From contig JAFLCF010000150.1 of assembly GCA_017303735.1 (NCBI GenBank), positions 977-10,813 on the forward strand: a DNA stretch of 9,837 nt, in the 5' to 3' direction. This stretch comes from Anaerolineae bacterium (GTDB lineage: Bacteria; Chloroflexota; Anaerolineae; Anaerolineales; Villigracilaceae). Shown piece by piece: positions 6,549 through 9,837 of the stretch. The notes beneath the pieces are model-generated. The model ran no database searches. It was not told the DNA's origin and saw only the letters and a program-made list of their open reading frames with translations. Position 1 is the stretch's first letter. Each line of letters begins with the position of its first letter. The translations under genes and the position numbers were made by a program.

Positions 6549-8969
6549 ATGACAACCATCTACGACATCACTATCATCGGCGCGGGGGCGGTAGGCTGCG
6601 CCATTGCAAGAGAACTTTCGCGTTACAACCTGAAGGTTGCATTACTTGAATCAAATTCTGATGTGGGTATGGGCACCTCCAAAGCCAGCACCGCCATTTG
6701 GCACACCGGTTACGATGCCAAGCCCGGCTCGCTGGAAGCGAAATTACTGCGGCGAAGTTATGTACTGATGAAAGATTACATGCCTGAGGCAAATATCGCG
6801 CATGAAGTTTTAGGCGGGTTGCTCATCGCATGGAATCAAGAACAATTTGAGACTCTGCCAAAATTACTCAAGCAAGCACAAAATAACGGCGAGATGGATG
6901 TACGCATCATCTCTGCCGAAGAAATTTATCAACGTGAGCCACACATTCAAAAAGGCGCGCTAGGTGGACTCTTTGTCCCCGGTGAAGGGATTCTCTGCAC
7001 ATTCTCCGTTCCGCTGGCAATGGCGTATCAGGCGGTGGAGAATGGGGTGGAGTTGTTTTTGAATTTTCAAGTATCGGAGATACGACCGTTGACGATGGAC
7101 GATGGACGACAGACAACATGGTCAATCGTCAATGGTCAATCGTCTATCGTCCAATCCCGCTACATCATCAACGCGGCGGGATTGTTCTCAGACGAGATCA
7201 ATGCCATGTTTGGAAAGACCAGTTTCAAGGTCACACCGAGGCGCGGGCAGTTGATCGTGTATGACAAGATGGCGCGTCCGCTGGTCAATCATGTCTTGCT
7301 GCCCGTGCCTACATCCATTACAAAAGGCGTGCTCATTAGTCCAACGGTTTATGGAAATATTTTGCTGGGTCCTACGGCTGAAGATCTGCCCGATAAATCC
7401 GCCACTGAAACGACAGAAGATGGCTTGAAATTCTTGCTCGAAAAAGGCAAACAAATTTTGCCGCAGTTGCTGAATGAAGAAGTGACTGCCACTTACTCGG
7501 GCTTGCGGGCGGCGACGGAACACAGCGACTACCAAATTGAAATGGATGCGGCGCTTCGCTATTTGTGCCTGGGCGGAATCCGCTCGACGGGCATTTCGGG
7601 TGCGATGGGCATTGCGGAATACGGCGTAGAACTTTTACGTGATGCAGGCTTGGAATTGAAACTAAAGCCCGAATTCAAAACGGTGCGATTGCCAACCATT
7701 GGGCAATCTTTTGTTCGTCCGCACCAGGATGCAGAGATGATTGCCGCGAACCCTGCTTATGCAGAGATCGTCTGCCACTGTGAGCGGGTCTCACGCGGCG
7801 AGCTGATGGATGCAATGCATGCCCCCATCCCGGCTATGACGGTGGATGGATTACGAAGAAGAACTCGCGCTTCGCAGGGGCGCTGTCAGGGATTCAATTG
7901 TCATGCGGCGCTGAATAGTTTGTTAACCGCCAAGAGCGCGAAGAACGCAAAGGAAGAGCAAGTAAAAATTCTTAGCGACCTTGGCGAACTTCGCGGTTCA
8001 AAGACTGTTGATGTGCTAATAATCGGTGGCGGACCGGCTGGGCTTTCGGCGGCGATTGAGTTGAAGAAGCAGGGTGTCAAAAATATTCTGGTCGTAGATC
8101 GCGAAGCAGAAGCGGGTGGAATGCCGCGCATGTGTCATCACACCGGGTTTGGACGAGAGGACTTGTGGCGCATGTGGCAGGGACCCAAATACGCAAAGTA
8201 TTATCGCGACCTGGCTGAAAAGATGGATGTGGAAGTACGAACATCCACAACGATTTTGGGATGGGAAGGTTTAGCCACAGAGAAAGTATTAAGTTTTACA
8301 TCGCCAAATGGAATGGGCGAAATTAAGGCACAAACCGTTTTGCTGGCAACGGGCGTGAGGGAACGTCCGCGGGCGGCGCGGTTGGTGCCGGGCAAACGTC
8401 CACAGGGAGTGTTTACGACGGGTTCATTGCAACGGTTTTTGTATCAGGAGCATTTACCGGTTGGAAAACGCGCAGCCATCATCGGCGCGGAGTTGGTGAG
8501 TCTTTCGGCATTGATGTCATTGATGGGGGCAGGCATAAAATGCGAAATGATGGTGACGGAAGAAGCCAGTCACCAGATCGAGTTTCCGTATGTAGTGATG
8601 AAATGGGCGCTGGCAGATATAATCTCGCGGACGCCAATTGTGACGAATACTCGAATATCGAATATCTTCGGTCAAAAGCGTGTTGAAGGAATAGAACTTA
8701 CCCACAAAGATGGAAGCAAACAACTTGTAGAATGTGACACAGTCATTTTTACAGGCAATTGGATTCCTGAACATGAGTTAGCACGCATGGGCAGGCTGGA
8801 GATTAATCCACACACGAAGGGACCGGTGATCGATGCAAACTTCCAGTCTTCGGTTCAAGGTATTTTTGTGGCAGGGAATCTCTTACGCGGGGTAGAGACA
8901 GCCGATCGCTGTGCGTTGGAAGGTCAACGGGCGGCGCGGGCAATTACATCCACGCTCCGACGGGGCTAA
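6549..8969 (+). CDS. Fused G3P-dehydrogenase-like / BFD [2Fe-2S] / FAD-NAD(P) oxidoreductase
   Basis: An 806-residue protein joining what are usually two polypeptides. Residues 1-380 are a DAO-fold FAD dehydrogenase like GlpA/GlpD (GAGAVG at 11-16, GTSKASTAIWHTGYD at 42-56, YIINAAGLF at 205-213), expected to oxidise glycerol-3-phosphate or a relative to the ketone. Residues about 400-455 are a BFD-like [2Fe-2S] domain (Cys409, Cys411, Cys446, Cys451). Residues 487-806 are a pyridine-nucleotide-disulfide-type oxidoreductase (GGGPAG at 493-498, ATGVRERPRAAR at 600-611, GIFVAGN at 771-777). Its second nucleotide site reads GAELVS (646-651) instead of GxGxxG, so NAD(P)H binding there is doubtful. 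Electrons may flow FAD to Fe-S to FAD within one chain. ATG 6549 follows AAAAGG. Repeat-derived sequence encodes residues 181-202 and 460-485, and the last three residues. The third partner often found in such sets (DUF1667) is absent. Confidence 0.9.
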   Translation: MTTIYDITIIGAGAVGCAIARELSRYNLKVALLESNSDVGMGTSKASTAIWHTGYDAKPGSLEAKLLRRSYVLMKDYMPEANIAHEVLGGLLIAWNQEQFETLPKLLKQAQNNGEMDVRIISAEEIYQREPHIQKGALGGLFVPGEGILCTFSVPLAMAYQAVENGVELFLNFQVSEIRPLTMDDGRQTTWSIVNGQSSIVQSRYIINAAGLFSDEINAMFGKTSFKVTPRRGQLIVYDKMARPLVNHVLLPVPTSITKGVLISPTVYGNILLGPTAEDLPDKSATETTEDGLKFLLEKGKQILPQLLNEEVTATYSGLRAATEHSDYQIEMDAALRYLCLGGIRSTGISGAMGIAEYGVELLRDAGLELKLKPEFKTVRLPTIGQSFVRPHQDAEMIAANPAYAEIVCHCERVSRGELMDAMHAPIPAMTVDGLRRRTRASQGRCQGFNCHAALNSLLTAKSAKNAKEEQVKILSDLGELRGSKTVDVLIIGGGPAGLSAAIELKKQGVKNILVVDREAEAGGMPRMCHHTGFGREDLWRMWQGPKYAKYYRDLAEKMDVEVRTSTTILGWEGLATEKVLSFTSPNGMGEIKAQTVLLATGVRERPRAARLVPGKRPQGVFTTGSLQRFLYQEHLPVGKRAAIIGAELVSLSALMSLMGAGIKCEMMVTEEASHQIEFPYVVMKWALADIISRTPIVTNTRISNIFGQKRVEGIELTHKDGSKQLVECDTVIFTGNWIPEHELARMGRLEINPHTKGPVIDANFQSSVQGIFVAGNLLRGVETADRCALEGQRAARAITSTLRRG
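7091..7152. repeat. Heptad palindromic repeat, copy C, inside coding sequence
   Basis: It reads as unbroken heptamers: GACGATG, GACGATG, GACGACA, GACAACA, then TGGTCAA, TCGTCAA, TGGTCAA, TCGTCTA and TCGTCC. It is the same family as 948-1015 and 6472-6537, but lies fully within the dehydrogenase reading frame and encodes residues 181-202 (LTMDDGRQ ... SSIVQ). That region is the variable beta-hairpin just before the conserved YIINAAG strand. The frame stays open because the left units end in G or CA rather than ATA, so no TAG forms. Confidence 0.85.
7925..8003. repeat. 9-bp-period palindromic repeat at the domain junction of the fusion gene
   Basis: The left arm (about 7925-7952) is built of CGCnAAGnn units: CGCCAAGAG, CGCGAAGAA, CGCAAAG. 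The right arm (about 7971-8003) is its imperfect reverse complement; about 21 of 28 positions match by eye. Because the period is a multiple of three it is translated as AKS-AKN-AKE. It covers residues 460-485, between the last [2Fe-2S] cysteine (451) and the first strand of the second Rossmann domain (487). It resembles dispersed intergenic repeats I associate with Anaerolineae, an impression not checked by search. Confidence 0.8.
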
Positions 8970-8977
8970 GCCCCGTC
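8959..8977. repeat. Short perfect palindrome containing the stop codon of the fusion gene
   Basis: GACGGGGCT (8959-8967) and AGCCCCGTC (8969-8977) are perfect 9-bp arms around a single A. The TAA stop of the fusion gene (8967-8969) sits in the centre, and the arm encodes the final Arg-Arg-Gly. There is no T-run, and the Nudix ribosome binding site AAAGGA starts 8 bp later. It is GC-rich and REP-like. Confidence 0.8.
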
Positions 8978-8995
8978 TTGAGCAAAAGGAAAATA

Positions 8996-9520
8996 ATGGC
9001 AGACGAATTATTAGATATTGTGAACGACAAAGACGAAGTGACCGGGCAAGAAATGCGCTCGGCCGTCCACCAACAGGGATTATGGCATCGCGGGGTACAT
9101 GTCTTTCTTTTCAATGAGCAAGGTGAAATGCTGGTTCAACAACGCAGTGCAGACCGTGCCAACTCGCCGTCGCTATGGGATTGCTCGGTGTCGGAGCATG
9201 TGAAGGCGGGGGAAAGTTATCGTGAGGCGGCAATGCGTGGATTAAAGGAAGAGATGGGCGTGGAAGGGATTGAGATTTCCTTGCGCGGGAAGATCCAAAT
9301 GGAATACGGGGTCAATGACAATGAGATCAGCGAGATCTATGAAGGTAATTTGAACGGGAAGCAGGTGCAGTTTGATCTCGGGGAAATTGCTGAGGTCAAA
9401 ATCATGTCTCTGGAAGAAATTCGAGCTGAAATTACCGACAATAAAGGTCTATATTGTTATTGGTTCATCGAATTGATGCATTGGTATTTTGGTCAGGCGG
9501 CTTCATTAAAAGAAATGTGA
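8996..9520 (+). CDS. Nudix hydrolase, IPP-isomerase/YfcD-like
   Basis: A 174-residue Nudix-fold protein. The N-terminal ELLDIVNDKDEVTG (4-17) and the GVHVFLFN strand (33-40) are typical of the YfcD / isopentenyl-diphosphate-isomerase-like branch, which usually acts on diphosphate-linked small molecules. The Nudix helix lies at 67-89 (HVKAGESYREAAMRGLKEEM). It keeps Glu73, Arg81 and the metal-binding Glu85-Glu86 but departs from GX5EX7REUXEEXGU at two places: Glu67 replaces the first Gly, and Gly82 replaces Glu after Arg81. Activity is therefore likely but not certain. ATG 8996 is preferred because AAAGGA (8985-8990) precedes it; a TTG at 8978 in the same frame would overlap that site. It sits 26 bp after the fusion gene and may be co-transcribed, though no functional link to it is evident. 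Confidence 0.85.
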   Translation: MADELLDIVNDKDEVTGQEMRSAVHQQGLWHRGVHVFLFNEQGEMLVQQRSADRANSPSLWDCSVSEHVKAGESYREAAMRGLKEEMGVEGIEISLRGKIQMEYGVNDNEISEIYEGNLNGKQVQFDLGEIAEVKIMSLEEIRAEITDNKGLYCYWFIELMHWYFGQAASLKEM

Positions 9521-9668
9521 TGCTCAAAAGAAGCGGGGTACGGCGGTGTAGACAAAATTCAATGGTCAGAAGCAGTTCAAATCAAGAAAGAGGCGCGGAA
9601 ATATCCCCACAACCTTTTCAGGTGTCAGGCGTATATCCTCTTTGGAACTATTTTCAAAGGAGCAATAC
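9521..9668. other. Intergenic region before the bactofilin-like gene
   Basis: 148 bp with no supported gene and no strong hairpin-plus-T-run. A weak 6-bp pairing (TCTTTG with CAAAGG) would partly mask the AAAGGAG at 9657-9663, but it is too short to call. A promoter for the next gene is expected here but no convincing -35/-10 pair is visible. Confidence 0.4.
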
Positions 9669-9837
9669 ATGAAAACTCTATATAGATTTTTTGCAGTAAC
9701 AACCCTTGTCGCGATGATCGCCTTAGCGATCGCCACCCCTGCCATGGCATTCGACGGGCGCGCAGGCGATGTGATCGTAATTGAAGCCGATGAGGTTATT
9801 GAAGACGATGTATACGTGAGTGCGGGAGAATTCACTC
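9669..9837 (+). CDS. Exported bactofilin-like protein, 5' part only
   Basis: An open frame starts at ATG 9669 behind AAAGGAG (9657-9663) and runs off the window after 56 codons. The first 27 residues form a clear signal peptide: MKTLYRFF, then a hydrophobic core (VTTLVAMIALAIA), then TPAMA with probable cleavage before FDG. The mature part begins DGRAGDVIVIEADEVIEDD and then VYVSAGEFT. This resembles the N-terminal pattern of polymer-forming bactofilin-like proteins found with signal peptides in Chloroflexota, where a beta-helical repeat domain would follow. The product would act outside the cytoplasmic membrane. The signal peptide and start are well supported; the family name rests on a short stretch and is tentative. 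It probably begins a new transcription unit. Confidence 0.65.
   Translation, partial: MKTLYRFFAVTTLVAMIALAIATPAMAFDGRAGDVIVIEADEVIEDDVYVSAGEFT

Noticed and set aside
9566..9835. 89-codon - strand open frame over the right edge
   Set aside because: It is antisense to the signal peptide and start of the bactofilin-like gene, and its low-complexity Ser/Thr/Ala-rich translation looks like a shadow frame.

Overview
The window is a compact run of seven complete genes plus one gene cut off by the right edge, all on the + strand. Gene spacing is short, Shine-Dalgarno motifs (AGGAG/AAGG) are clear, and composition is moderate GC. The proteins, together with several palindromic repeats between and inside genes, look most like an Anaerolineae-type Chloroflexota genome. 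That placement is an inference from remembered protein and repeat style; no search was run.

Layout: class II ketose-bisphosphate aldolase (68-943); HisC-like PLP aminotransferase (1048-2157); CbbY-like HAD phosphatase (2217-2975); an intrinsic terminator (2980-3019) and a gene-free leader; APC-superfamily amino acid/choline-type permease (3217-4917); glycerol-kinase-like FGGY kinase (5011-6486); an 806-residue fusion of a glycerol-3-phosphate-dehydrogenase-like protein, a [2Fe-2S] BFD-like domain and a second FAD oxidoreductase (6549-8969); a Nudix protein (8996-9520); and the start of an exported bactofilin-like protein (9669 to the edge).

The first three genes read as one transcription unit handling phosphorylated ketoses. 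The permease, kinase and dehydrogenase/oxidoreductase read as a second unit: import, phosphorylation, oxidation. If the kinase substrate is glycerol, the dehydrogenase makes dihydroxyacetone phosphate, which the aldolase could use. However, no glycerol facilitator is present, and the kinase lacks two arginines that are conserved in glycerol kinases, so the true substrate is uncertain.

The most striking signal is in the repeats. Three elements are built of 7-bp units that run on one strand and then on the other, forming long imperfect hairpins; a fourth with a different heptamer lies before the kinase. A 9-bp-period palindrome sits exactly at the domain junction of the fusion gene. One heptad element is embedded in the coding sequence of the same gene. 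Two repeats supply the last residues and stop codon of a gene. A palindrome or terminator hairpin lies between the stop codon and the next ribosome binding site, or overlaps the stop codon, at all six junctions from the aldolase to the Nudix gene.
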